From: an uncultured Oscillospiraceae bacterium
GTDB taxonomy: Bacteria; Bacillota; Clostridia; Oscillospirales; Oscillospiraceae
Length of the DNA stretch: 64,000 bases
Assembly (NCBI GenBank): GCA_934646185.1
Contig: CAKUEH010000004.1
Span: forward strand, 98,332 to 162,331
Direction: 5' to 3'
Position 1 is the stretch's first letter. Each line of letters begins with the position of its first letter. Under the pieces are notes generated by a model, which had not been told where the DNA came from, did no database searches, and saw only the letters and a program-made list of their open reading frames with translations. A program made the translations under genes and the position numbers. Below are positions 50,323 to 59,145 of this stretch, one piece after another.

Positions 50323-51465
50323 ATGGAATTTTCTGATTACCGGGCACAGATCGACCGGATCGACGCGGAGCTTCTGCGGCTGTTTGCCGAGCGGATGCAG
50401 ACGGCGGCGGGGATCGCATCGTATAAAAAAGCGCACGGCCTGCCGGTTCTGGACGCCGGACGGGAACGCGAAAAGCTGGCGCAGATCGTAAAGACCGCGC
50501 CGGAGGATCTGCAGGAGGAGGCCGTGAGCCTCTACCGGCTGCTGTTCTCGCTCAGCCGCAGCTATCAGCGCGAGCTGCTGGACGAAAAGACGGCGCTTCC
50601 GGCGCTTTTGAAAACGGCGCTGGAAAACACGCCGCAGCTGTTCCCGCCCACGGCGGCCGTCGCCTGCCAGGGCGTCGAGGGCGCGTATTCGCAGCAGGCC
50701 TGCGACAAGCTGTTTCAGCATCCGAGCGTGTTCTTCTGCGCGACGTTTGACAAGGTCTTCTCCGCCATCGAGCAGGGCCTGTGCCAATACGGCGTTCTGC
50801 CGCTGGAAAACAGCACGGCAGGCTCGGTCAACGCGGTGTATGACCTCATGCAGAAGCACAACTTCTCCATCGTCCGCAGCGTCCGCCTGCGCGTGGATCA
50901 CAGCCTGCTGACGCTGCCGGGCGCGAAGCTGTCCGACATTCGCGAGATCGTCTCGCACGGGCAGGCGCTGGAGCAGTGCTCCGAATTTTTGAAGCAGCTG
51001 CCGAACGTGACCGTGACGCGCTGCGAAAATACCGCGGCGGCGGCCCGTATGGTGGCCGAGTCCGGCAGACGCGATCTTGCTGCCGTCGCGTCTCCTGCCT
51101 GCGCGGAAATTTACGGCCTGCAGACGCTGCAGGAGCGCGTGCAGAACGAGCACGGCAACTATACCCGCTTCATCTGCATCGCGGCAAGGCCCGAGGTCTA
51201 TCCGGGCGCCGACCGGACGAGCCTGCTCGTCACGCTCTCCAACGAGCCCGGCAGCCTCTATCAGGTGCTGGCCCGCATCTATGGCCGGGGCATCAACCTG
51301 ACGAAGCTGGAAAGCCGCCCCATCCCCGGCTCGGACGACACGTTCCGGTTCTATTTCGACTTGGAAGCCTCCGTCTATTCGCCGGAGCTCCCGAAGCTCC
51401 TCGGCGAGCTGGAATCCGTCTGCGAGCACGTCTGCTACCTCGGCAGCTATTCGGAGACGGTGTAA
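50323..51465 (+). CDS. pheA: Bifunctional chorismate mutase/prephenate dehydratase
   Basis: This enzyme of 380 residues makes phenylpyruvate from chorismate. Residues about 1-85 are chorismate mutase (YRAQIDRIDAELLRLFAERM), about 105-285 prephenate dehydratase (GVEGAYSQQA, LPLENSTAGSV, NYTRFICIA) and about 295-375 an ACT domain (SNEPGSLYQVLARI, ESRPIPG) that binds Phe for feedback. GAAAGGA precedes ATG 50323 by 11 bases; ATG 50311 lies inside that site. Expression is controlled by the attenuator upstream. Confidence 0.96.
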   Translation: MEFSDYRAQIDRIDAELLRLFAERMQTAAGIASYKKAHGLPVLDAGREREKLAQIVKTAPEDLQEEAVSLYRLLFSLSRSYQRELLDEKTALPALLKTALENTPQLFPPTAAVACQGVEGAYSQQACDKLFQHPSVFFCATFDKVFSAIEQGLCQYGVLPLENSTAGSVNAVYDLMQKHNFSIVRSVRLRVDHSLLTLPGAKLSDIREIVSHGQALEQCSEFLKQLPNVTVTRCENTAAAARMVAESGRRDLAAVASPACAEIYGLQTLQERVQNEHGNYTRFICIAARPEVYPGADRTSLLVTLSNEPGSLYQVLARIYGRGINLTKLESRPIPGSDDTFRFYFDLEASVYSPELPKLLGELESVCEHVCYLGSYSETV

Positions 51466-51484
51466 GACCGCCGGATATGCAAAA

Positions 51485-51518
51485 GCTCCCCTTGCCGCGC
51501 TCCGCGCGGGAAGGGGAG
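51485..51518 (-). terminator. Terminator of mutY
   Basis: CTCCCCTTGCCGCG pairs with CGCGGGAAGGGGAG with one mismatch. On the minus strand it is followed by CTTTTGC, so it suits mutY better than pheA. Confidence 0.6.
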
Positions 51519-51563
51519 TTGCTGCAAGGTTTCGCGTGCTCTGAGATTTGCGGCGGCGGGGCC

Positions 51564-52613
51564 TTATGCCGGCTCCTCCGGCTGCCAGAAGATGCGGAAG
51601 GCGGTGGGCAGGGCGATATCCTGCCGGAAGCGCGCGCTGTCCGCCCACACAAACTCTCCCGCGGGGGCTGATACGCGGATATCATAGCAGCGCATGCGCC
51701 ACTCGACGTGCGTGAAGATGTGCGTCCTGTCACGCGTGCGCGTCAGCTCCTCCGGGACGAGGCCCCAGCGCTCGAGCAGCGCAAGCGCCTGCTGCGCGTC
51801 CAGCGTGCCCTCCACATTCGGAAGCTCCCACAGCCTGGCGAGCAGGCCCGTTTCCGGCCGCCTGCGCACGGCGTACTGCCCGCCGCATTGGAGAAAGAAG
51901 ACCGTCTTTTCTTCGATGCGGCGCGGCTTTTTCGCCTCCTTGACGGGAAGACGGGCCCACGCGCCGCTTTCTCCGGCGCGGCAGATCTCCCGCAGCGGGC
52001 AGATTTCACACTTCGGCGCGCCGTTCGGCACGCACACGCAGGCCCCCAGCTCCATGAGCGCCTGCGTCAGCTCGCTCCGCCTGCCGGGGTTCGCGGCATA
52101 GACCGGGCGGAGCGCGGTCTCGTATGCCTTTTTGACGGCGGGCCGCGTGACCGGGGCTTCGTCCTGCGTCACGCGGGAGAGCACGCGCAGCACATTCCCG
52201 TCGACCGCGGGCTCCGGCGCGTCAAAGCAGATGGACGCGACCGCGCCCGCCGTATAATCGCCCACGCCCGGAAGCGCCCGGATGGCGGCATATTCGCGCG
52301 GGAACACGCCGCCGTGCTGCGTCATGACGACGCGGGCGGCCTTCTGCAGATTGCGCACGCGGGAATAATAGCCCAGACCCTCCCACAGCTTTGTGAGGCG
52401 GTTTTCCTCACAATCCGCAAGCGCGGCGATGTCGGGCAGCTCCGATAAAAAGCGCGCGTAATAGCCCTTTACGGCCTCCACGCGCGTCTGCTGGAGCATG
52501 ATCTCCGACAGCCAGACGTGATACGGCTCGCGATCCCGCCGCCACGGCAGCGCGCGGTGCCCCGCCGCATACCAGCCGAGCAGCCGCCCGGCAAGCGAAT
52601 CCGGAAGCAGCAT
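51564..52613 (-). CDS. mutY: A/G-specific adenine DNA glycosylase
   Basis: This DNA repair enzyme of 349 residues removes A opposite 8-oxo-G. It has the start LLGWYAAGHRALPWR, SEIMLQQTRV with the catalytic Glu, the helix-hairpin-helix LPGVGDYTAGAV with the catalytic Asp region, and the Fe-S cysteines CVPNGAPKCEICPLREIC (7-2-5 spacing, a Firmicutes variant of 6-2-5). A NUDIX-like C-terminal domain follows. GAGGAGGGG precedes ATG 52613; the frame from 52760 runs through a repeat and is dropped. Confidence 0.95.
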   Translation of the reverse strand: MLLPDSLAGRLLGWYAAGHRALPWRRDREPYHVWLSEIMLQQTRVEAVKGYYARFLSELPDIAALADCEENRLTKLWEGLGYYSRVRNLQKAARVVMTQHGGVFPREYAAIRALPGVGDYTAGAVASICFDAPEPAVDGNVLRVLSRVTQDEAPVTRPAVKKAYETALRPVYAANPGRRSELTQALMELGACVCVPNGAPKCEICPLREICRAGESGAWARLPVKEAKKPRRIEEKTVFFLQCGGQYAVRRRPETGLLARLWELPNVEGTLDAQQALALLERWGLVPEELTRTRDRTHIFTHVEWRMRCYDIRVSAPAGEFVWADSARFRQDIALPTAFRIFWQPEEPA

Positions 52614-52655
52614 GGTGAACCCCTCCTCTCTGCTCCAAAAAGCGCACAACCCCAA

Positions 52656-52812
52656 GCCTCCCCTTGTCATGCCCCGCATGATAAGGGGAGGTGGCATTTG
52701 CGAAGCAAATGACGGAGGGGATGTGTTGCAGATATCAGAGTGCTCCGAAATTTGCAGCATTCGAATCCCCTCAGGCCCTTCGGGCCAGCTCCCCTTATGC
52801 CAAAGGGGAGCC
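52656..52812. repeat. Family B hairpin repeat
   Basis: It begins GCCTCCCCTTGTCATGCCCC, has ATAAGGGGAGG, CATTTGCGAAGCAAATGACGG and later CCTCAGGCCCTTCGGGCC, AGCTCCCCTTATGCC, AAAGGGGAGCC. The right half matches the copy at 437-585 over about 60 bases. Confidence 0.75.
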
Positions 52813-52841
52813 GCGGGTGCGCTTCACAGATTGATTGATAA

Positions 52842-52870
52842 AACCGCCGGAGGGGCTCCCTCCGGCGGTT
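52842..52870 (-). terminator. Terminator of pgi
   Basis: AACCGCCGGAGGG / CCCTCCGGCGGTT with loop GCT on the minus strand is followed by TTTTATC; it lies 9 bases after the pgi stop. Confidence 0.82.
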
Positions 52871-52878
52871 CGCGTTTC

Positions 52879-54165
52879 TTAATAGCCGGGCTTGCCGAGC
52901 AGGTGGAACATGTTCTTCTTGTAGGCTTCGACACCGGGCTGGTTGAAGGGGTTGACGCCCTCCATGTAGCCGGACACGCCGCAGGCGAATTCGAAGAAAT
53001 AGATGAGCGCGCCGAGCGCTTCCTCGCCGATCTCCGGCAGGCGGATCTCGGTGACGGGAACGCCGCCGGAAATGTGCGCGGCCTTGGTGGCCTGCATGGC
53101 CTTTTCGTTGATATAGCTCATCTCGCGGCCCGCCAGATAGTTGAGGCCGTCCAGATTTTCCTCGTCGGACGGAACGGCGACAGACGTTCTGGCCCTGTCA
53201 AAGAAGACGACCGTCTCCTGCAGCATGCGCACGCCGTCCTGGATATACTGGCCCATGGAGTGCAGATCGGGCGTCAGATCGACGGAGGCCGGGAAAATGC
53301 CCTTGCCGTCCTTGCCCTCGGACTCGCCGTAGAGCTGCTTCCACCACTCGGCCATGAAGCGGAACGCGGGCTCGTAGGCGGCCAGAATTTCAATATTCTT
53401 GCCGTCTGCGTACAGCGCCTGACGGCTCATGGCGTACTGCGCGGCAGCGCTCTCCACGCCCTTCTTGAGCGTTTCCTCACGCTCGGCCTGCGCGCCCTGC
53501 ATCAGCTTTTCGATGTCGATGCCGCAGCAGGCGATCGGCAGCAGACCCACAGCCGTCAAAACGGAATACCGGCCGCCAACGTTGTCGGGCACGACGAAGC
53601 TCTCGTATCCCTCGCGGGACGCAAGCGTCTTCAGAGCGCCGCGCGCCTTGTCCGTCGTGGCGTAGATGCGGCTCTTCGCGCCCTGGGCGCCGTATTTCTT
53701 TTCCAGCGCCGCCTTGAAGATGCGGAAGGCGATGGCGGGCTCGGTCGTGGTGCCGGACTTGGAGATGACGTTCACGGAGAAATCGCGCTCGCCGATCATG
53801 GCGAGGATCTCCGTCACAGCGTCGGAGGAAATGCCGTTGCCGGCAAAATAGATATCCGGGGTGTTCTTGGGCAGGGCGTTGTAATTCGGGCTCTTCAGAA
53901 GCTCGACCACGGCGCGCGCGCCGAGATAGCTGCCGCCGATGCCGATGACGACGAGCGCCTTGGAATCGGACTGGATCTTCTTTGCCGCAGCCTGAATGCG
54001 GGCGAACTCTTCCCTGTCGTAATTTACCGGCAGGTCGACCCAGCCGATGAAATCGTTGCCCGCGCCGGTGCCGTTTACCAGCGTGTCGAACGCGGCCTGC
54101 GCCGCGGCCTTGTCCGGCTGCACGGCGTAAAACTGCTTCGCGCCTTCAAAATTGATGCTTACCAT
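52879..54165 (-). CDS. pgi: Glucose-6-phosphate isomerase
   Basis: This glycolytic enzyme of 428 residues interconverts glucose-6-phosphate and fructose-6-phosphate. It has [37 protein letters not shown] and [11 protein letters not shown]. The short version is typical for Firmicutes. AAAGGAG is 8 bases before ATG 54165. It is the last gene of the amidohydrolase-glcK-pgi unit. Confidence 0.97.
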   Translation of the reverse strand: MVSINFEGAKQFYAVQPDKAAAQAAFDTLVNGTGAGNDFIGWVDLPVNYDREEFARIQAAAKKIQSDSKALVVIGIGGSYLGARAVVELLKSPNYNALPKNTPDIYFAGNGISSDAVTEILAMIGERDFSVNVISKSGTTTEPAIAFRIFKAALEKKYGAQGAKSRIYATTDKARGALKTLASREGYESFVVPDNVGGRYSVLTAVGLLPIACCGIDIEKLMQGAQAEREETLKKGVESAAAQYAMSRQALYADGKNIEILAAYEPAFRFMAEWWKQLYGESEGKDGKGIFPASVDLTPDLHSMGQYIQDGVRMLQETVVFFDRARTSVAVPSDEENLDGLNYLAGREMSYINEKAMQATKAAHISGGVPVTEIRLPEIGEEALGALIYFFEFACGVSGYMEGVNPFNQPGVEAYKKNMFHLLGKPGY

Positions 54166-54215
54166 ATTGATCGCTCCTTTTATGATGAGAAAATGACAAA
54201 AACAACCGCACGCCG

Positions 54216-55166
54216 TTACAGCGCCGCGTCGCGCGCGAGAAGCGCCGCGCCGATCATCCCGGCCTCGTTGCCAAGCACAGCGGGAACGAGCTTGCCGCGC
54301 GTGGAGTAGAAGCACTTTTTGCTGACCTTGTCCTGCAGGGGGTCAAACAGGAACGGGCCCGCCGCGCTGAGGCCCCCGCCGAGGGCGAGGACTTCCGGGT
54401 CAAGAATGTTGTAGATCGACGCGCAGGCGGAGCTCAGGTGCTCGATATAGTTGTCGAAGACGGCTGTCGCGGCGGGGTCGCCCGCCTTGGCGCAGTCGGT
54501 GACGAGCTTGGGCGTGATCTTTGCCGGGTCGCTGCCGGTCTTTTCGGCCAGCATGCTCTCCGGGTGCGCCTGCATGGCGCGGCGGCCCTCCCGCGTGAGC
54601 GCGGACGCGGCGCAGTAGGCCTCCATGCAGCCGTGGTTGCCGCAGGTGCAGGGCTCTCCGCCGTCGACCAGATAGGCGTGGCCCAGCTCGACGCCGTGGT
54701 TCATGCCGCCGTTGAACATTTTGCCGTTCAGGATGATGCCGCCGCCGAGCCCCGTGCCGAGCGTCAGCAGGACGCCCGTTTTGCAGCCGGTGAACGCGCC
54801 CTTGTAAAGCTCGGCCAGCGCTGCGCCGTTGGCGTCGTTTGCGATGTAGACGGGGATGCCGGGAAACTGCTCCTGCAGCAGCTTCCGCAGCGGAACCTCG
54901 TGGAAGTCCAGATTGTGCGCGTCGAGGACCGTTTCGCCGCTCGCGTCGATGCTGCCGGGGACGACCGCGCCGAGAGAAGCTACGTCGGAAAGCGATGCGC
55001 TCTGCGCTTCCAGCAGAGAAACGACCGCCGCGCGGATCTTTTTTGCCATGTCCGCCGCCGTCGTGTGCGGGAAGGGGATGGACGCTTCCGCGGCCAGCTC
55101 CAGCGCCTCGTCCAGCAGGCCGATCTTGATGTTGGTCCCGCCGATGTCAATGCCGATCTGATACAT
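54216..55166 (-). CDS. glcK: ROK-family glucokinase
   Basis: This kinase of 316 residues has the ATP-binding [27 protein letters not shown] with the catalytic Asp, GTGLGGGII and the ROK zinc motif [13 protein letters not shown]. It phosphorylates glucose for the isomerase encoded 50 bases downstream, so this is a compact glucose-entry module. AAGAGG precedes the ATG at 55166. Confidence 0.93.
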   Translation of the reverse strand: MYQIGIDIGGTNIKIGLLDEALELAAEASIPFPHTTAADMAKKIRAAVVSLLEAQSASLSDVASLGAVVPGSIDASGETVLDAHNLDFHEVPLRKLLQEQFPGIPVYIANDANGAALAELYKGAFTGCKTGVLLTLGTGLGGGIILNGKMFNGGMNHGVELGHAYLVDGGEPCTCGNHGCMEAYCAASALTREGRRAMQAHPESMLAEKTGSDPAKITPKLVTDCAKAGDPAATAVFDNYIEHLSSACASIYNILDPEVLALGGGLSAAGPFLFDPLQDKVSKKCFYSTRGKLVPAVLGNEAGMIGAALLARDAAL

Positions 55167-55184
55167 GTGCAGTGCCTCTTTTCT

Positions 55185-55982
55185 TTATTCTTCGTCTTTC
55201 AGACCCAATAGCTTCATGAAATTCCCGTACAGGATCTTCTGCTGATCCGCCTCGTCCAGACCAAGGGCAAAAAATCTGTCCAGCTCCTCCTTCGGGCTCC
55301 ACATGGGAAAATCCGTACCGAAGATCAGCCGGTCGGGGCCGATTGCGTCAATAAAGCGCAAAACCATGTCCCGGTCAATCATGCCGAGCGTGGAGGACGT
55401 GTCGTACAGGACGTTTTCCGGCTGCAGATGCGCCAGCGACCGCGGCCAGCTGCGCCAGCCGCCGAAGTGCGCGGCCACGGCGCGAAGCTCCGGCACGCGC
55501 CACAGCAGATTCGTCAGCCGCTCGGGCGAAGAAAAATCATACCGGTCGTCGCCCATATGGAACAGCACCGGAAGATCACGCCGGGCGATGGCCTTATAGG
55601 TGTCGATGCCGCGCTCATCGTCGATGGCGAGCTTCTGAAAATCCGGATGGATCTTGATCCCGCGCAGACCGAGCTCGAGCATGCGGTCGAGCTCTTCCTC
55701 AAACCCGTCCATGCCGGGGTAGATCGTGCCGAAGGCGACGTATCCGTCGTGTCCCCGGACGGCCTCGGCCAGAAATGTGTTGGCGTTCCGGACCTGACTG
55801 GCATTTGTCGCGGAGTTGGAGACGGCGCAGCGGGTGATGCCCGCGAGCTTGTCCTCCGCGCACAGGCGCGGCATGTCGGCCTCGCGTGCAATGGAAACGC
55901 CGTAGAAGCTGCCGATGGAATGCGACGCTTTTTCCGCCAGCTTTTCCGGAAAAATATGCGCGTGAATGTCTGCGATCTTCAT
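55185..55982 (-). CDS. Amidohydrolase-family metal hydrolase
   Basis: This TIM-barrel protein of 265 residues starts with the metal-binding DIHAHIFPEK (HxH at residues 6-8) and ends with FGTDFPMWSPKEEL, the terminal Asp of amidohydrolase-2 proteins. Relatives act as decarboxylases or hydrolases of small molecules; the substrate is unknown. AGAGG precedes ATG 55982. It is first in the unit with glcK (18-base gap), but a glycolytic role is not implied by the family. Confidence 0.85.
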   Translation of the reverse strand: MKIADIHAHIFPEKLAEKASHSIGSFYGVSIAREADMPRLCAEDKLAGITRCAVSNSATNASQVRNANTFLAEAVRGHDGYVAFGTIYPGMDGFEEELDRMLELGLRGIKIHPDFQKLAIDDERGIDTYKAIARRDLPVLFHMGDDRYDFSSPERLTNLLWRVPELRAVAAHFGGWRSWPRSLAHLQPENVLYDTSSTLGMIDRDMVLRFIDAIGPDRLIFGTDFPMWSPKEELDRFFALGLDEADQQKILYGNFMKLLGLKDEE

Positions 55983-56041
55983 GAAAAATCCTCTTTTATT
56001 CTGTACGGAGATATGCGCGGTATGCAGTGCAGGCGCAGCCG

Positions 56042-56286
56042 GTAGGGGCGGGGCTCTGCTCCGCCCGATGGGCAGCTGCAAACCCAACCAGCACTCTGTA
56101 GGGGCCGACGACCCTGTTGGCCCGAAAAATATTGCGAATTTGCCGAAAATTCTCTTAAAAACAGTGCGTTCTGCGGGCGGACAGAGTCGTCCGCCCCTAC
56201 GCCGAAGGGGCAGGTGCTTTCGCATTCACCGTAAATTTTCGAAAACTCACTGCTTTCCGCCGGGCGGAACAGAGCCCCGCCCCTAC
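56042..56286. repeat. Family A element (outer) interrupted by a second element
   Basis: The outer element starts with GTAGGGGCGGGGCTCTGCTC and ends with AACAGAGCCCCGCCCCTAC; these arms pair over 25 bases with one mismatch, although they lie 190 bases apart. Between them is a complete second element (56098-56200). Confidence 0.8.
56098..56200. repeat. Family A element (inner)
   Basis: It starts GTAGGGGCCGACGACCCTGT and ends CAGAGTCGTCCGCCCCTAC and is 103 bases long, equal to the stand-alone copy at 20272-20374, with which it shares the interior TTGCGAATTTGCCG and GTAAAAA-like A-run. It sits inside the outer element. Confidence 0.82.
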
Positions 56287-56432
56287 CGGGACTATAGCGT
56301 TTTTGCGCTGCTGCATGAAATTGATGTGCGGAGGCTCTTTTTTCAATGCAAGTTTATCACACTTTTTTCCTGCATACAAGTAGCAGAAAAACCGGAATCC
56401 GCGTGGGATTCCGGTAAATTTTTGTCGCTTTC

Positions 56433-57272
56433 TCAGGCGGCGCGGTTCCGCAGCGCGAAGGACACAGCAAAGTACACGGCCAGCAGCAGCGCGATCGTCG
56501 CGCCGGCCGAGCAGCCGAGCCAGTATGCCGCGCACAGCCCCAGAAGGCCGCACAAAAGCGCGGACAGGACGGACAGCAGATGATACTGCCGCAGATTCCG
56601 CGCCAGATTGCGCGAGGCCGCCGCCGGGAGCACGAGCAGAGAGTTGATGACCATCAGCCCCACCCAGCTCATCGCCAGCGTCACGACGATGGCGATTGCG
56701 GCGGTAAAGAGCGTCTCGTTGCGCTTCGTCGCGATGCCGCGCGAGGACGCCAGCTGCGGATGCACCGCCGTCAGCACCAGATGGTTCGACCCGAACACCC
56801 ACAGCAGCACGACCGCCAGCAGAACCAGCGCCAGCAGGCCGATCTCCTGCGGGGAGACGGAGAGAATGTCGCCGATGAGATAGCGGTTGAATTTTGTAAA
56901 GCTCCGCCCGCCGAGCGTCACGATAAAAATACCCAGCGCGACGGCGGTGGAGGAAAAGACGCCGATGATGGTGTCCGCCGACTGGCTCGTCCGGCTGCGG
57001 ACGAAGGAAAACAGCAGCGCGAACAGGACCGACAGCCCGACCGCGAAATAGATCGGCTGCACCGCGCCGCAGAGCACGCCGATGGCGATGCCCGTAAAGC
57101 CGGAATGGCCCAGCGCGTCGGAGAAAAAGCTCATTTTTCCCGTCACGATCATCGTGGACAGGAGCCCGAACAGCGGGCCCAGCAGCAAAACGGCCAGCAG
57201 CGCGTTTTTCATGAAGTCCATTTCGAACATGCGGATGCCGAGCGCGTTCAAAAACGCATACCAGACGCTCAT
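56433..57272 (-). CDS. znuB: Metal ABC transporter permease (ZnuB/TroC type)
   Basis: This 279-residue permease has about eight membrane helices. The family motifs are GHSGFTGIAIG, a second cytoplasmic loop TIIGVFSSTAVALGIF and AMSWVGLMVINSLLVLPAAASRNLARN, which contacts the ATPase. It overlaps the ATPase gene by 4 bases and completes a metal-import operon. Zinc or manganese cannot be told apart from the permease alone. Confidence 0.92.
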   Translation of the reverse strand: MSVWYAFLNALGIRMFEMDFMKNALLAVLLLGPLFGLLSTMIVTGKMSFFSDALGHSGFTGIAIGVLCGAVQPIYFAVGLSVLFALLFSFVRSRTSQSADTIIGVFSSTAVALGIFIVTLGGRSFTKFNRYLIGDILSVSPQEIGLLALVLLAVVLLWVFGSNHLVLTAVHPQLASSRGIATKRNETLFTAAIAIVVTLAMSWVGLMVINSLLVLPAAASRNLARNLRQYHLLSVLSALLCGLLGLCAAYWLGCSAGATIALLLAVYFAVSFALRNRAA

Positions 57273-58030
57273 GCCTGTGCGCCTCCTCCCATGTGGAATG
57301 CCTGCGCGAATTCCTCCGAGTTCAAAACGTCCAGCGGCGTGCCGCGCCGGAGGATCTTCCCCTGCAGCAGCACCACCTGATCGCAGTACTGCTCGAGCAT
57401 GGTAAAATCGTGCGTCGTCATGAGAATCGACAGGTCGAATTTTTTCCGGATCTCGTCGAGCATGTCCATAAGCAGGCTCATGCCCTCGACGTCCACGCCC
57501 GAAAGCGGCTCGTCGAGAATGAGAATATTCGGCATGGGCTCGAGCGCCAGCGCCAGCAGAACGCGCTGCAGCTCGCCGCCAGAGAGCGTGCCGATGCGCT
57601 TGTCGATGAGCGCTTCGCCGTGGACGTTCGCGAGGCATGCCAGCACCTTTTCCCGCATGGCCTTCGTCGGGCGCAGGAACGCGGGACGGTTGAAGATGCA
57701 GCAGGTGAACAGATCCATCACGCTCACGGGGTCGCCGCGGTCAAAGGCCAGGCTCTGCGGCACATAGCCGATGCGGAGCTTCGCCTCCTTGCCGCTGGCC
57801 TCGTGGAAGGTGATCTTCCCTTCGTATTCCCGCTGGCCCAGAATGGCGCGGATGAGCGTGGACTTTCCCGCGCCGTTCGGGCCGATCAGCGCGACCATCT
57901 GGCCGCAGTGCATGTGCAGGTCGATGTTATCCAGGATCGTCTCGCCGCCGATACGGACGGACAGATGCTCGATCTTCAGACAGCAGGCGTGTTCGCAGTC
58001 GCCTGCGTGCGGATGCAGATGTGGGATCAT
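57269..58030 (-). CDS. znuC: Metal ABC transporter ATPase (ZnuC/MntB type)
   Basis: This ATPase of 253 residues has Walker A GPNGAGKST, Q-loop in VPQSLAF, signature LSGGELQRV, Walker B ILILDEPLSGVD and H-loop TTHDF. The N-terminus MIPHLHPHAGDCEHACC has four His and three Cys, an unusual metal-binding extension. It overlaps the permease and receptor genes by 4 bases each. Confidence 0.93.
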   Translation of the reverse strand: MIPHLHPHAGDCEHACCLKIEHLSVRIGGETILDNIDLHMHCGQMVALIGPNGAGKSTLIRAILGQREYEGKITFHEASGKEAKLRIGYVPQSLAFDRGDPVSVMDLFTCCIFNRPAFLRPTKAMREKVLACLANVHGEALIDKRIGTLSGGELQRVLLALALEPMPNILILDEPLSGVDVEGMSLLMDMLDEIRKKFDLSILMTTHDFTMLEQYCDQVVLLQGKILRRGTPLDVLNSEEFAQAFHMGGGAQA

Positions 58031-58896
58031 GAAAGCGCCTCCCGGATGGTGTCGATGTTGTGACGGATGGCGTCCGTGCAGCCGCCGGTCCCGCCGTCCA
58101 TGCCCATTGTGAGCGCGAACAGACCGGCTCCGGTCTGCTTCGCGACGGTCCCGGCGGTCTGCTGCTCGCCGTTTTCCTCGCAGAAGACGGCGGGGATGCG
58201 TTCGTCCTCGACCAGCCGGACGACAGACTCGATCTCCTTTGCCGACGGCTCGCTGCCCTCCTCGATCTCCATCGCGGCGGCGATCTCGAGGCCGAACGCG
58301 CGGGCAAAATAGGAAAAGCCGTCGTGGAACGTCACAAGCGAACGGCAGGAAAGATCCTTCAGCGCGTCCTCGCCGTAGGCCTGCGCGGCCTCATACTTCG
58401 CCGTGACGGCAGACAGGTTCTGCTCAATTACGGCCTGCCTGTCCGGATAAAGCGCTGTGAGCCCGGCGGCGATATTTCTGCACATTTGAACGCAGTTCAT
58501 GGGATCGAGCCAGATGTGCGGGTCTTCGCCGTCCTCGCCGGGGAGCGTTTCCACGCCGCTTGACGCCGTGATGATGTGCTTCGCCGTGCGCAGAGCGTCG
58601 GCCATAAAGTCCTCCAGCCCGAGACCGTTCAGCACGACCACATCGGCCTGCCCGAGCTTTTCCATCTGCGAAACGGTCAGCGTATAATCGTGCAGACACG
58701 AAACGCTTTCCGTCACGACCAGTCCGCAGGTCAGACCCGTGTCCTCCAGCAGCGCCGCCGTCATGGCCCGGACCGGCGCGGTGGACGCCAGCACGTCATA
58801 GCGCTCGGTCTTCCGCGCCGCGCAGCCGGAGAGCAGGCCGCACAGCATGGCCAGCGCCAGAAGCACGGCCAAAAGACGTTTTTTCCAATCTACCAT
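58027..58896 (-). CDS. znuA: Metal-binding lipoprotein of ABC importer (ZnuA/TroA type)
   Basis: This receptor of 289 residues has a lipobox with Cys25 (LLSGC). The metal-site His residues are likely those of CLHDYTLTVSQM, EDPHIWLDPMN and VTFHDGFSYFARAF; a Glu-rich acidic pair EESGEP-like segment precedes the last ligand. There is no His-rich loop as in many ZnuA, so Mn or Zn are both possible. AAGGGA precedes ATG 58896; a weak TATAAT lies upstream (minus strand, 58938-58933). Confidence 0.88.
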   Translation of the reverse strand: MVDWKKRLLAVLLALAMLCGLLSGCAARKTERYDVLASTAPVRAMTAALLEDTGLTCGLVVTESVSCLHDYTLTVSQMEKLGQADVVVLNGLGLEDFMADALRTAKHIITASSGVETLPGEDGEDPHIWLDPMNCVQMCRNIAAGLTALYPDRQAVIEQNLSAVTAKYEAAQAYGEDALKDLSCRSLVTFHDGFSYFARAFGLEIAAAMEIEEGSEPSAKEIESVVRLVEDERIPAVFCEENGEQQTAGTVAKQTGAGLFALTMGMDGGTGGCTDAIRHNIDTIREALS

Positions 58897-59056
58897 TATA
58901 TATAGTCCCTTCAAACTCACTTTGCTTTTATTATAGCGGAGCTGTCAAGTGACCCGAAAACTTCCTTTTAATCACAGCATGCCCGTTTTTGTGCAGAACG
59001 ACAAAGACACTTGTCCGCGCTGCGTGAAATTTTTTCAAAAAACAAGCAATTAGGGC

Positions 59057-59085
59057 TTGCTTTTTACACTTTACTTCGCTATAAT
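59057..59085 (+). promoter_or_regulatory. Promoter of the liv operon
   Basis: TTGCTT (59057-59062), 17 bases, perfect TATAAT (59080-59085), 60 bases before livK. Confidence 0.75.
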
Positions 59086-59145
59086 ATCGACTATAAGTCC
59101 ATGAACACTTGTCTATCGTACATGGACAGAAGGAGGAAAAATTCT

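Larger units (their letters stand above)
55983..56432. other. Repeat-filled intergenic region
   Basis: This 450-base gap contains a nested pair of family A elements (56042-56286). The bases outside them show no gene; the first 60 bases probably hold the promoter of the amidohydrolase unit, but no clear box is seen. Confidence 0.65.

Noticed and set aside
58933..58950. TTGACA and TATAAT upstream of znuA on the minus strand
   Set aside because: They are only 7 bases apart; they cannot form one promoter, and no Zur-type palindrome could be confirmed by eye.
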